Shown one piece after another: positions 45,501 through 53,876 of a DNA stretch of 64,000 nt. Both the position numbers and the translations under genes were made by a program. The notes beneath the pieces are model-generated. The model was not told the origin of the DNA. It searched no databases and worked only from the letters and a program-made list of their open reading frames with translations. Each line of letters begins with the position of its first letter. Positions within the stretch are counted from its first letter, which is position 1. The DNA is from Chitinophaga silvisoli (GTDB lineage: Bacteria > Bacteroidota > Bacteroidia > Chitinophagales > Chitinophagaceae): assembly GCF_003412465.1 (NCBI RefSeq), contig NZ_QTJV01000003.1, positions 124,001 to 188,000 of the forward strand, written 5' to 3'.

Positions 45501-46276
45501 AGCTGACGGACAATCAGCTGCCTTATAATGCATTGCCTCAGAATGATGTAGGGGCGCAAATCCTGAATATTCCATTCAACTATGATACGAAGGAAAGCAT
45601 TAGTTTGCTGAAGCCGGCGAATAAGAATGATGTGAGTCTGAACAGGCAGACGAAGGTCCAGGTGGGGGCTACGGACCTGAAGGTAAAAACGATTTTGACG
45701 GTTACCGGGGAGTTGGCTTCCGGAATGAGGTCCCGGTTTGCGGACAAGGATGAGGAGGAGATGAGGCAGGCGCTGCAGCAGAGTGCGGCTAGTCATTTTA
45801 AAAACCCGGTGAGCCTGGATAGTTTTGATGTGGCCAATTTAGACAACCTGGATGACTCAGTTTCGATCGGTACGGCGTATAGTGTTAAGAATGAGGTAAT
45901 AGGGGTAGGGGACATCAACATGATCAAGCCGCCTTATATGGATGTGATAGCTACCAGCGATGTATTCAGTAATGAGCCGAGGCAGTATCCGTTTACGTAC
46001 TGGTTATACGAGAATACGGATCACTATACGAGTCAGATAGAAATGGAGCTGCCGGCGGGAAAAGTGTTTGACCAGGTGCCATCAGATGTAAAAGCGAGCT
46101 TCAGGGATATGAAGTATGAGCTCACGTATCAGCGGGTAGCACCGGGCAAACTGATCATAAACAGGCGCTTCCTGACGAATATCATCGACGACATTCCGGC
46201 ATCGGAGGTTGGTCAGATGAAAGATTTTTTCAACTTGATAGTCAACGCAGAACAAAAATATATTTCCTTTAAATAG
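42506..46276 (+). CDS. large secreted TPR / DUF3857 / transglutaminase-like protein
   Basis: A 1256-residue exported protein. The signal peptide ends near residue 25 (TTPTHAGD). Tetratricopeptide-like helices occupy about 26-75 and 355-635, separated by a beta region at about 155-330 (GWMFVGTLFP, LKAWVNDKLLIAQED) that resembles a PA14 or carbohydrate-binding module. The DUF3857 domain follows (about 665-840), then a transglutaminase-like domain with Cys942 in LGDCKDVSTLF, His984 in EFNHCIAR and Asp1002 in LELTDNQ, a complete papain-like triad. The C-terminal 180 residues are beta-rich. Proteins with DUF3857 and this triad are frequent in Bacteroidota, and their substrate is not known. The extra N-terminal half makes this one longer than most. 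Confidence 0.85.
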   Translation: MRRSTMRVLLCCIAFVAVTTPTHAGDYEKAWEALHKNDKVHAYELFRKVLKSDPAHKQNAYAALVLLESYDGHGDAFLGKYPSPFSVITDLNPYTYALWFTDGMLGPYGIKEGKELENLNTVLTDPRFNGSLHAAAKYYKGLHYLRAGQYTASAGLYSQIGALNNWQFVGSFDNISGSGFNKDYGPLKEPNKGKGFTSYNNTRIDWFTPSITDNAGWMFVGTLFPAASSVGYAQTFVNSPVEQDAILCLGGNGSLKAWVNDKLLIAQEDELATELDKFNVRVHLKKGYNRVLIQIGFTNPGSNFIVRLTDDKYEPLKGISTSGKVETYAVDNSTDTPELLPHFAEAYFKKQAEKYPNDPIYAILLAKVYNRNQQFDKSKDALFKFFEKNPGDPLLAYQYLECLSSRYDRTDISALVELLKQTDPDNTLVMQGHESELEDEKKWADALELVNRLEAREGQSVWTISKKMFLHANLQHVDSMVTLLKKAYEVYPDELDIVMGMYAYNQKMVRNPAEAMRILEKYAAGHNNTKIQEQLAEDYFQQNEPEKGLAALHNIIQTAPYELYVYSPLISHFFASQQYDSAIHYLEIEHSISPYNSSPLGTIATCYLQKGDKAKALDYYKQALALYAGGTTYREKIRELENKPDVFSYFPKMDYYAAINKDLKAPQDTAKSYYYIFDDENVVLYAEGASEQVTNTAIYINKKDAIEQWKEISIPYNSTYSDLTIIKAEVVKANGTKISAETYDNDIVFTRLEPGDVIYYNYKVSNYGIGRLGREYWDKFYFQASVPSKLARYSLMVAAPLSINYVMKNADDVKPVESDHEDFHMYTWEMKNVPAFKDEPYSPSLGDIGKVLHVSTVKSWDVIAEWYSDVTRQQSKENFDVLKTLQQIFPNGEANKLSNDEKAKKIYNFIEQNISYSSVAFRQGAYIPQRASKTLNTRLGDCKDVSTLFVSLARKVGLDANLVLVSTRRNGQQSMVLPSMEFNHCIARFRDGDNYRYLELTDNQLPYNALPQNDVGAQILNIPFNYDTKESISLLKPANKNDVSLNRQTKVQVGATDLKVKTILTVTGELASGMRSRFADKDEEEMRQALQQSAASHFKNPVSLDSFDVANLDNLDDSVSIGTAYSVKNEVIGVGDINMIKPPYMDVIATSDVFSNEPRQYPFTYWLYENTDHYTSQIEMELPAGKVFDQVPSDVKASFRDMKYELTYQRVAPGKLIINRRFLTNIIDDIPASEVGQMKDFFNLIVNAEQKYISFK

Positions 46277-46292
46277 GATAAACGGTATGACC

Positions 46293-46362
46293 AAAGTGGG
46301 ATAAACAATGTATTATTGCAATAATCTGTAATATAACATCGTTTGTCCCACTTTGCTTTTTT
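46293..46362 (+). terminator. long-armed composite terminator before the ATP synthase cluster
   Basis: AAAGTGGGATAAAC (46293-46306) pairs with GTTTGTCCCACTTT (46341-46354) with one G-U pair. A 14-base perfect palindrome (46312-46325) sits inside the loop, and GCTTTTTT follows. Confidence 0.8.
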
Positions 46363-46372
46363 CATCGTCCTC

Positions 46373-46402
46373 TTTGTTTAATTATATTTCTGCCTATCTT
46401 TG
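46373..46402 (+). promoter_or_regulatory. promoter of the atpB operon
   Basis: TTTG (46373-46376), 18 bases, then TATCTTTG (46395-46402) is a full -33/-7 promoter. It lies inside the longest open frame and so excludes starts before 46402. Confidence 0.78.
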
Positions 46403-46421
46403 CGCAAAATTTCAGAAAGCG

Positions 46422-47555
46422 GTGATTTCCTCCAAACTGTTTAAACTTAAGCTGGTAGCACTTATTGCAGTTTTCTGCATGAGTGGGTATAGTACGTTTG
46501 CAAACCCGACTGAGGGCGAACCTCATGAAAAGAAAGGGTTTAATGCCAAAGAGGTGATCCTTGGCCACGTTAAGGATGCTCATGATTGGCACCTGTTGGA
46601 TATTGCAGGCACTCCTGTAACGATCCCTTTACCTGTTATCATTTATAGCAAGGAAAGAGGGCTCTCCACTTTCTCGAGCTCGCAATTCCACCATGGTCAT
46701 GCTTCGCACGATGGTTATCGTCTGGTGACTGAGCACTACCTGGAAGAAAAGGGTCTGGATGCTAACAAGTACGTACCGGGTAAGGTCATTGCAGTAGATG
46801 CAGCAGACAATCCTACAAACGAAGAGATCTATGACTGGTCTGTGACCAAGAACCTGACTTCTATGCTGATTGGTGCTATCCTGCTGATCTGGATTATGAC
46901 AAGTGTAGCGAAAGCTTACCAGGTAAGAGGTTCCAAACAAGCGCCAAAGGGTATGCAAAGCCTGCTGGAGCCTGTGATCATCTTCATGCGTGACGAAGTA
47001 GCTAAGCCAAATATTCCTGGTGCATATGAAAGATATACTCCTTTCATTCTCACTATCTTCTTCTTTATTTTGATCAACAACCTGTTAGGTCTGTTACCAG
47101 GTGGTGCGAACGTAACCGGTAACCTGGCAGTAACAGCTGCGCTGGCATTGATTAGCTTCCTGGCTACCATGTTCAGTTCTAACAAGCATTTCTGGGCACA
47201 CACCCTGAATCCTCCAGTTCCGGGTTGGGTAAAGCCGATCCTGGTGCCTGTGGAAATCATCGGTATCTTCACAAAGCCGGTATCCCTGATGATTCGTCTT
47301 TTTGCGAACATCCTGGCGGGTCACATCATCATTCTCAGCATTATTTCTCTGGTATTCATCTTCGGTTCACTGCAGCCAATTGCTGGTTTTGGTTTTGCGC
47401 CGATTACGATCATTTTCAATATCGTAATGATGATGCTGGAATTGCTGGTAGCCTTTATCCAGGCGTTCATCTTTGCTAACCTGACTGCAGTATTCATTGG
47501 TCAGGCGATGGAAGGTGGTCATGATGATCATCACCATGAGGCAAAACATCACTAA
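46422..47555 (+). CDS. atpB: F1Fo ATP synthase subunit a
   Basis: A 377-residue Fo subunit that forms the proton half-channels. The catalytic helix contains IRLFANILAGHIIILS with the essential arginine, and FIFANLTAVFIGQAM is the last helix. The N-terminus has an apparent signal peptide (LKLVALIAVFCMSGYSTFA) and about 120 extra residues before the first conserved helix, as is usual for Bacteroidota subunit a. The frame is open to a TTG at 46353, but the promoter -7 element ends at 46402. GTG 46422 is therefore the likely start, with ATG 46479 as an alternative. The C-terminus is histidine-rich. First gene of the operon. Confidence 0.92.
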   Translation: MISSKLFKLKLVALIAVFCMSGYSTFANPTEGEPHEKKGFNAKEVILGHVKDAHDWHLLDIAGTPVTIPLPVIIYSKERGLSTFSSSQFHHGHASHDGYRLVTEHYLEEKGLDANKYVPGKVIAVDAADNPTNEEIYDWSVTKNLTSMLIGAILLIWIMTSVAKAYQVRGSKQAPKGMQSLLEPVIIFMRDEVAKPNIPGAYERYTPFILTIFFFILINNLLGLLPGGANVTGNLAVTAALALISFLATMFSSNKHFWAHTLNPPVPGWVKPILVPVEIIGIFTKPVSLMIRLFANILAGHIIILSIISLVFIFGSLQPIAGFGFAPITIIFNIVMMMLELLVAFIQAFIFANLTAVFIGQAMEGGHDDHHHEAKHH

Positions 47556-47867
<312 letters not shown>

Positions 47868-47878
47868 GGCCAAAACTT

Positions 47879-47917
47879 ATTACTGCATCCGGCGCACAGG
47901 GCAATGGATGCAGTAAT
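47879..47917 (+). promoter_or_regulatory. 12-bp hairpin between atpE and atpF
   Basis: ATTACTGCATCC (47879-47890) and GGATGCAGTAAT (47906-47917) form a perfect stem around a 15-base loop, 11 bases after the atpE stop. CTCTTCTCC follows rather than a clean T-run. It could be a partial terminator or an mRNA-stabilising 3' end that raises subunit c output. Confidence 0.6.
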
Positions 47918-48043
47918 CTCTTCTCCACGGAAGAAAGTTCGCTGATCTGGCAGTATACCGGTAAAAATGTTTGTGTATTGCATTGGTACACTGGCATCAT
48001 CAGCAAAGAAAAAATAATGCGAACCAAATAAATTCTAATAATC

Positions 48044-48538
48044 ATGGATCTGTTGCAGCCCGCGTTAGGCTTGTTTACCTTCTCATTAATTATATTCCTC
48101 ATTCTTTTCGTTATCCTGAAAAAGTTTGCATGGAAACCAATCCTCTCTACCCTGAAGGAAAGAGAAACCTCTATCGCTGACTCTATCGCAGCTGCTGAAA
48201 GAGTGAAAGAGGAAATGGCTCAGATGAAAGCAGAACACGAGCATGTACTGGCTGAAGCTAAAGCTGAAAGGAGCAAAATCCTGAAAGAAGCTAAAGACGC
48301 GAAGGATCACATCATTGCAGAAGCTAAGACACAAGCTCAGGCTGAAGCGAAGAAGATCATCAGCGAAGCCTATACTGCAATCGACAACCAGAAAATGGCT
48401 GCCCTGACTGACGTTAAGAATCAGGTTGGTAAACTGGTAATTGAAGTAGCTGAGAAAGTGCTGCGTAAGGAACTGGCTGACAAGAGTGCACAGGAAGGCT
48501 ACATCAAGCAACTGGCAGGAGAAATTAAATTAAACTAA
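48044..48538 (+). CDS. atpF: F1Fo ATP synthase subunit b
   Basis: A 164-residue stator stalk subunit. One N-terminal membrane helix (GLFTFSLIIFLILFVILKKF) is followed by a long charged coiled coil rich in Ala, Glu and Lys (residues 35-150), as expected for the b dimer. The motif KFAWKPILSTLKERE right after the membrane is conserved in subunit b. The gene is followed by atpH after 18 bases. Only one b-type gene is present. Confidence 0.94.
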   Translation: MDLLQPALGLFTFSLIIFLILFVILKKFAWKPILSTLKERETSIADSIAAAERVKEEMAQMKAEHEHVLAEAKAERSKILKEAKDAKDHIIAEAKTQAQAEAKKIISEAYTAIDNQKMAALTDVKNQVGKLVIEVAEKVLRKELADKSAQEGYIKQLAGEIKLN

Positions 48539-48556
48539 GAGCTAATCGCTATACAT

Positions 48557-49117
48557 ATGCGGAATCCCCGTTTAGCATCCAGGTATGCAAAATCTTTAAT
48601 AGATCTGTCCTCTGAAAAAGGACAGTTGGAGGCTGTACAGGCAGATATGCTCTTCCTGCAGCAGCTTTCTAAAACTAATCCAGATGTGGTGAATGTGCTG
48701 AAAAGCCCCATCATCAAGCCTGAGAAAAAACAGCAGATCCTCGCTGCCATCCTGGACAGCCGTGTGAGCGCCCTCACTTCCGCTTTCGTGAAGTTGCTGG
48801 TAGCCAAAGGCAGGGAAGGCAATCTGCCTGAGATCGCAGTTGAATATCTGCGTCAGTACAATGTATTGAAAGGTATCAGCAAGGTGAAAATCACCACTGC
48901 AGTACCGGTAGATGCAAAAGTGCTGGATGTGATCAAACAGAAAGCAGAAGCAGGTTCCGACAAGAAAATCGAACTGGAAACAGCTGTAAATGCTGACCTG
49001 ATCGGTGGCTTTGTACTGGAAACAGAAGATAAGCTTTTCGATGCATCAGTGCTGCGTGACCTGAACGACATCAAAAAGCAATTCGCTGGTAACATCTACG
49101 TACCGGAATTAAAATAA
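48557..49117 (+). CDS. atpH: F1Fo ATP synthase subunit delta
   Basis: A 186-residue subunit that joins the F1 head to the b stalk. The N-terminal helical domain begins NPRLASRYAKSLIDLSSEKGQLEAV, matching the RYAkAL motif of the family. The C-terminal KKIELETAVNADLIGGFVLETEDKLFDASV is the conserved delta/OSCP signature. Its size is normal. It starts 18 bases after atpF and is followed by atpA after 87 bases. Confidence 0.94.
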   Translation: MRNPRLASRYAKSLIDLSSEKGQLEAVQADMLFLQQLSKTNPDVVNVLKSPIIKPEKKQQILAAILDSRVSALTSAFVKLLVAKGREGNLPEIAVEYLRQYNVLKGISKVKITTAVPVDAKVLDVIKQKAEAGSDKKIELETAVNADLIGGFVLETEDKLFDASVLRDLNDIKKQFAGNIYVPELK

Positions 49118-49204
49118 TCAAGATACAGCAGCCGCTGCGTACACGCAAAGCTGTTGTCGTTATACATCAACTTAATTAACGACTCTTTCTAAAAGTATAT
49201 CACT

Positions 49205-50782
49205 ATGGTGGAGATAAAACCAGATGAAATTTCGGCGATATTACGCCAGCAACTAAGCAACTTCAATGCTGCTGCTGACCTCGAAGAGGTAGGTACTGTA
49301 TTGCAGGTGGGAGACGGTATCGCTCGTGTTTATGGTTTAAACAACGTTCGTTCCGGTGAACTGGTAGAATTCGAAAATGGTGTTCAGGCGATCGCGCTGA
49401 ACCTGGAAGAAGATAACGTGGGTGTGGTATTGATGGGTGAATCGGGCGAAATCAAAGAAGGTAATAAAGTACGTCGTACCGGTAAGATCGCCTCTATTAA
49501 AGTAGGCGAAGGCATGGTAGGTCGTGTAGTAAATACCCTGGGTACCCCTATCGATGGTAAAGGCCCAATCACTGGTGAACTGTATGAAATGCCACTGGAA
49601 CGTAAAGCTCCGGGCGTATTGTTCCGTGAACCTGTAAAAGAACCATTGCAGACCGGTATCAAAGCGATCGATGCGATGATCCCTGTAGGTCGTGGTCAGC
49701 GTGAGCTGGTAATCGGTGACCGTCAGACTGGTAAAACTGCCATCTGTATCGATACCATCATCAACCAGAAAGAATTTTACGAAGCTGGCAAGCCAGTATA
49801 TTGTATTTATGTAGCGATCGGTCAGAAAGCCTCTACAATCGCGGGTGTAATGAAAACCCTGCAGGATGCAGGTGCTATGGCTTACACCACTATCGTGGCT
49901 GCTTCTGCTGCTGATCCTGCTCCTCTTCAGTTCTATGCTCCATTCGCTGGTGCTGCTATCGGTGAGTTCTTCCGCGACAGCGGTCGTCCTGCACTGATCG
50001 TATACGATGATCTGTCCAAACAGGCGGTTGCTTACCGTGAGGTATCCCTGCTGCTCCGTCGTCCTCCAGGACGTGAAGCATATCCTGGTGACGTATTCTA
50101 CCTGCATAGCCGTCTCCTGGAACGTGCAGCGAAGATCATCAGCAAGGATGAAATCGCTCAGCAAATGAACGATCTGCCAGAATCAATCAGACACCTGGTA
50201 AAAGGTGGTGGTTCCCTGACAGCATTGCCAATCATCGAAACTCAGGCTGGTGACGTATCTGCATACATCCCAACCAACGTAATCTCCATCACTGACGGTC
50301 AGATCTTCCTGGAATCCAACCTGTTCAACGCTGGTATCCGTCCGGCTATCAACGTAGGTATCTCCGTAAGCCGTGTGGGTGGTAACGCTCAGATCAAATC
50401 CATGAAAAAGGTATCTGGTACCCTGAAACTGGACCAGGCGCAATACCGTGAAATGGAGGCGTTCTCTAAATTCGGTGGTGACCTGGATGCTGCTACCAAG
50501 CAGGTACTTGATAAAGGTGCCCGCAACGTGGAAATCCTGAAACAACCTCAGTTCTCTCCGTACACCGTAGAAAAACAGGTAGCTATGATCTACCTGGGTA
50601 CCAACGGTCTGCTGCGTGAAGTTCCTGTAAGAAACGTGAAGGCTTTCGAAGAAGCTTTCCTGCATGAAATGGAAGTTCGCCTGCCAGAAGTACTGGGTGA
50701 GTTCAAGAAAGGTAACCTGCCTGAAGATGGTCTGAAGAAAATGGTTGCTCTCGCCAGCGAACTGAAACCAAGATTTGCATAA
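49205..50782 (+). CDS. atpA: F1Fo ATP synthase subunit alpha
   Basis: A 525-residue F1 subunit with the regulatory nucleotide site. The P-loop is GDRQTGKT (residues 171-178); [16 protein letters not shown] and the late [17 protein letters not shown] are typical. The N-terminus contains the usual alpha-specific helix ([17 protein letters not shown]). The gene ends in a terminator 32 bases after its stop, and the next gene is an unrelated TonB receptor. atpG, which normally follows atpA, is therefore not here. Confidence 0.97.
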   Translation: MVEIKPDEISAILRQQLSNFNAAADLEEVGTVLQVGDGIARVYGLNNVRSGELVEFENGVQAIALNLEEDNVGVVLMGESGEIKEGNKVRRTGKIASIKVGEGMVGRVVNTLGTPIDGKGPITGELYEMPLERKAPGVLFREPVKEPLQTGIKAIDAMIPVGRGQRELVIGDRQTGKTAICIDTIINQKEFYEAGKPVYCIYVAIGQKASTIAGVMKTLQDAGAMAYTTIVAASAADPAPLQFYAPFAGAAIGEFFRDSGRPALIVYDDLSKQAVAYREVSLLLRRPPGREAYPGDVFYLHSRLLERAAKIISKDEIAQQMNDLPESIRHLVKGGGSLTALPIIETQAGDVSAYIPTNVISITDGQIFLESNLFNAGIRPAINVGISVSRVGGNAQIKSMKKVSGTLKLDQAQYREMEAFSKFGGDLDAATKQVLDKGARNVEILKQPQFSPYTVEKQVAMIYLGTNGLLREVPVRNVKAFEEAFLHEMEVRLPEVLGEFKKGNLPEDGLKKMVALASELKPRFA

Positions 50783-50813
50783 GCCTGTCAAGGTAAGTAT
50801 TATATTATGAGAA

Positions 50814-50846
50814 GCCTCTCCTTATTGGAGGGGCTTTTCTTTTTTA
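50814..50846 (+). terminator. terminator after atpA
   Basis: GCCTCTCC (50814-50821) pairs with GGAGGGGC (50827-50834) with one G-U pair, followed by TTTTCTTTTTT. Confidence 0.85.
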
Positions 50847-50900
50847 CCGACTCTTCACCCACTTTTACCGGCAATACCCCCTACATTTGCCTTTTATGGA

Positions 50901-50931
50901 TTGATAGCCCCCCGGCCCCGCTGTAGCTTTG
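50901..50931 (+). promoter_or_regulatory. promoter of the TonB receptor gene
   Basis: TTG (50901-50903), 20 bases, then TAGCTTTG (50924-50931). A second -7-like TACATTTG lies at 50882-50889. The leader to the ATG at 50952 is about 15 bases. Confidence 0.68.
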
Positions 50932-50951
50932 TTAAAAATTCAACACCCCCT

Positions 50952-53108
50952 ATGTATAAGTTTTACCTTATTCTGTTTATTTCCGGCTTATCGTCAACCA
51001 TTCTGCGGGCACAAACCAAGGTGAGCGGGAAGGTCACCGACAAGAAGAACCATCCATTGCAGGGAGTGAACATCTCCATTAAAGACTCTTACGACGGTGC
51101 TACCAGCGCCGCCGATGGTACCTTCTCTTTCACTACCGATGCGACCGGGGAACAATCCATTATTTTCAGCTTAAATGCCTTTCAGACACAGGAACAAAAA
51201 GTAAATCTCTCAGGTCCCCTGACGTTAAACATCATCCTGAGAAACGATATCAGTCAACTGAAAATCGTGACCATCTCCGCAGGCAGTATTGAAGCCAGCA
51301 GCGAGAAGAATAATACCGTACTGAAACCACTGGACATTGTGACTACCGGTGGCGCCATGGCGGACATCGTGAGTGCACTGAAAACACTGCCCGGTACCCA
51401 GCAGACCAATGACAGGGAAGGCCTCTTTGTACGTGGTGGTACCGGGTACGAAACACAGACGTTTATAGACGGATTACTGGTGCGCAATCCTTTCTATTCA
51501 GGATTGCCTGATATGCCGGGAAGGGGTCGCTTTTCACCTTTCCTGTTCAAAGGAACGACCTTTAGCAGTGGTGGATATTCTGCCCAGTACGGCCAGGGTT
51601 TATCTTCAGCCCTGGTCCTGGAATCGCAGGACCTGCCGGATCGTTCTTCCTATTCACTGGGAGTATCGCCGATCGGTTTCAGTGGCGGACTGGATGAACT
51701 GTCAAAGGATAAGAAAGGTTCATTTGGGATAGAAGCAGATTACACCAACCTGGGGCCTTACCTGAATGTAATCAAGCCTAAGTTTGAGCCCAGTGTGAAT
51801 CCGGAGATCATTGGTACTTCTGCCAACTTCAGGAGGAAGACCTCTAAAACCGGTATGCTCAAATTCTATGGGTATAGTAACTGGACACACATGGGGAGCA
51901 TTCGTCCAAGTTTTGAATATGAGGGTGGAAAGGAGCTGTTTGAGATGAAAAATCAGAATGTTTATACGAATCTTAGCTATAAAGAGTTATTAGGTAATGA
52001 CTGGAAGATCAATGCAGGTGTTTCGTTTAGTACAAATACAGACAGGATCACTTTAGACACAATGCCGAAAAACCCTGATCCCTTGAAAATTCATAACCTT
52101 TCCCAACTGGCACAAAGCAGAGTAATGCTGACGAAGAACATTGGTAATTTCTCCGCACTGCGCTTTGGCGGTGAGTACCAGTATGCCGTAGAAAATGCGG
52201 AATACAATGGGTACAAGGCAAACTACACAGACAATTATTCTGCTGCATTTGCGGAAGGTGATATTTACATTACCCCGCAGTTCGTAGGCCGTGTGGGTGG
52301 CAGAATGGAATATTCTTCTAAGATTGGTAAGATGAATCTTGCACCGCGTGTATCACTGGCATATAAGTTAGATCAGAATAGCCAGGTATCATTAGCCTAT
52401 GGTGATTACTATCAGAAGCCGGAGCAGCAGTACCTGCGGTTCAAGCCAGACCTGGATTACATGAAGGCAACGCATTACATTGCAAGTTTTCAGCGGGTAG
52501 CCAATAACTATACGCTGCGCGTGGAAGCATTCTATAAGAAGTATCACAACCTGGTGAAGACAAGTCCGGATACGGCGACTAACGGTACCGGTTATGCTAA
52601 AGGTATTGAGCTCTTCTGGCGGGATCGCAAGAGTGTGAAGAACCTGGACTATTGGGTATCTTATTCATACCTGGATACAAAGCGTAATTACCTGACGTAT
52701 CCATATGAGGTACAGCCCGACTTCGCGGCAAAGCATACTTTTAGCGTAGTGACCAAGTATTACATTTCTTCTATTACTACTAATATCGGTTTGACATACA
52801 GTTTTGCAACAGGCCGGCCTTATTACAATCCTAACCTGCCTGTCAGTGAGTTTATGTCGCAAAAGACCATCGATTATAATTCAGTCGGGTTGAGTGTCAG
52901 TTACCTGACTGCAATTCGCAAAGCCTTTACCATCTTCATATTATCGGTGAATAACGTAGGTAATTTCAAGCAGGTGTATGGCTATCATTATTCAACAGAT
53001 GCCTTGCGCCGGGAAGCGATTACACCGAATATCCCCCGCTTTATATACCTGGGTATGTTTATGAGTTTTGGTATAGACAGACGCCAGGAAACCATTGATA
53101 ATTTATAA
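50952..53108 (+). CDS. TonB-dependent receptor with N-terminal carboxypeptidase-regulatory-like domain
   Basis: A 718-residue outer-membrane transporter. The signal peptide ends near residue 20 (STILRAQ). A carboxypeptidase-regulatory-like beta domain follows (TKVSGKVTDKKNHPLQGVNISIKDS). The plug domain contains LKTLPGTQQTNDREGLFVRGG, then FIDGLLVRNP, and a 22-strand barrel occupies the rest. It is shorter than SusC proteins and no susD gene follows, so it is more likely a receptor for a siderophore, cofactor or peptide than a polysaccharide importer. The open frame begins at TTG 50901, but that triplet belongs to the promoter, so ATG 50952 is the start. A small periplasmic protein gene follows after 15 bases. 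Confidence 0.88.
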   Translation: MYKFYLILFISGLSSTILRAQTKVSGKVTDKKNHPLQGVNISIKDSYDGATSAADGTFSFTTDATGEQSIIFSLNAFQTQEQKVNLSGPLTLNIILRNDISQLKIVTISAGSIEASSEKNNTVLKPLDIVTTGGAMADIVSALKTLPGTQQTNDREGLFVRGGTGYETQTFIDGLLVRNPFYSGLPDMPGRGRFSPFLFKGTTFSSGGYSAQYGQGLSSALVLESQDLPDRSSYSLGVSPIGFSGGLDELSKDKKGSFGIEADYTNLGPYLNVIKPKFEPSVNPEIIGTSANFRRKTSKTGMLKFYGYSNWTHMGSIRPSFEYEGGKELFEMKNQNVYTNLSYKELLGNDWKINAGVSFSTNTDRITLDTMPKNPDPLKIHNLSQLAQSRVMLTKNIGNFSALRFGGEYQYAVENAEYNGYKANYTDNYSAAFAEGDIYITPQFVGRVGGRMEYSSKIGKMNLAPRVSLAYKLDQNSQVSLAYGDYYQKPEQQYLRFKPDLDYMKATHYIASFQRVANNYTLRVEAFYKKYHNLVKTSPDTATNGTGYAKGIELFWRDRKSVKNLDYWVSYSYLDTKRNYLTYPYEVQPDFAAKHTFSVVTKYYISSITTNIGLTYSFATGRPYYNPNLPVSEFMSQKTIDYNSVGLSVSYLTAIRKAFTIFILSVNNVGNFKQVYGYHYSTDALRREAITPNIPRFIYLGMFMSFGIDRRQETIDNL

Positions 53109-53123
53109 AATTTAAACTTGAAT

Positions 53124-53768
53124 ATGATGAAAACTTTTGTTCTCTCCTTCTGCCTTTTAGTAACTACATTTTCGATGACTTTTGCGCAAAGTGCGCAGTA
53201 CCAGGGTGCAATGGCTAAACAGATTGCACTGCTGGATGATCCGGCAAACCATGGGCCTGAAAAGATGCAGGAAATAGCCAATACATTCGAGCGTATTGCT
53301 GCTGCTGAAAAAACGCAATGGTTGCCTTATTACTATGCTGCTTATTGCTATGTGATGAATGCACTGATGGAGAAAGACAAGAGCAAGGTAGATGCGATCG
53401 ATGATAAGGCGCAGAATGCGATTTTGCAGGCGGACGGGCTGAGTCCTAAGAATGATGAGATCTATTGTATCAGGTCACTGATTGCTACGGCGCGTATTGG
53501 GGTGGATCCGCAGACGAGAGGGATGCAGTTTGGCTCTGAAGCTGCCACCTGGCTGGCACAGGCGGCACAGATCAACAAAGACAATCCCCGTGTAGATTTG
53601 TTGCAGGGGCAGTCATTGTATTACACACCTGAGCAGTTTGGAGGCAGTAAAGAAAAGGCGAAAGAGAAGTTTGAGATAGCGTTGAAGAAGTTTGCGGCAT
53701 TTAAGCCGGCTAGTGAGATTGCGCCGCATTGGGGAGAGGAGTATACCAGGCAGTTGTTAGCAAAATAA
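53124..53768 (+). CDS. small secreted TPR-like protein, partner of the TonB receptor gene
   Basis: A 214-residue exported protein; the signal peptide ends near residue 21 (SMTFAQS). The rest is helical and TPR-like, with ANTFERIAAAEKTQWLPYYYAAYCYVMNAL and EKAKEKFEIALKKFAAFKP. Aromatic residues are clustered in the first helices. The family has no function known to me. It starts 15 bases after the TonB receptor stop (ATG 53124, with a second ATG next to it), so the two are very likely co-transcribed. A role as periplasmic accessory to the receptor is an inference. Confidence 0.78.
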   Translation: MMKTFVLSFCLLVTTFSMTFAQSAQYQGAMAKQIALLDDPANHGPEKMQEIANTFERIAAAEKTQWLPYYYAAYCYVMNALMEKDKSKVDAIDDKAQNAILQADGLSPKNDEIYCIRSLIATARIGVDPQTRGMQFGSEAATWLAQAAQINKDNPRVDLLQGQSLYYTPEQFGGSKEKAKEKFEIALKKFAAFKPASEIAPHWGEEYTRQLLAK

Positions 53769-53782
53769 ATAAAGTAGTTATT

Positions 53783-53809
53783 GGTGAACCGGCGTTACGC
53801 CGGTTCACC
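53783..53809 (+). terminator. hairpin after the TonB receptor operon
   Basis: GGTGAACCGGCG and CGCCGGTTCACC form a perfect 12-bp stem with loop TTA, 14 bases after the stop. There is no T-run. Confidence 0.6.
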
Positions 53810-53876
53810 CCTGTTATCCCATTTCAGTCTTTACCGTTAACTTTAAAAGCACACGTTAACCTAAAAACTGAGCCCC

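Noticed and set aside
38326..46276. Caspase-like protein, ABC exporter and transglutaminase-like protein as one secretion or defence system
   Set aside because: A strong terminator and a new promoter separate the first two genes, and a 142-base gap separates the last two. There is no evidence that they act together.
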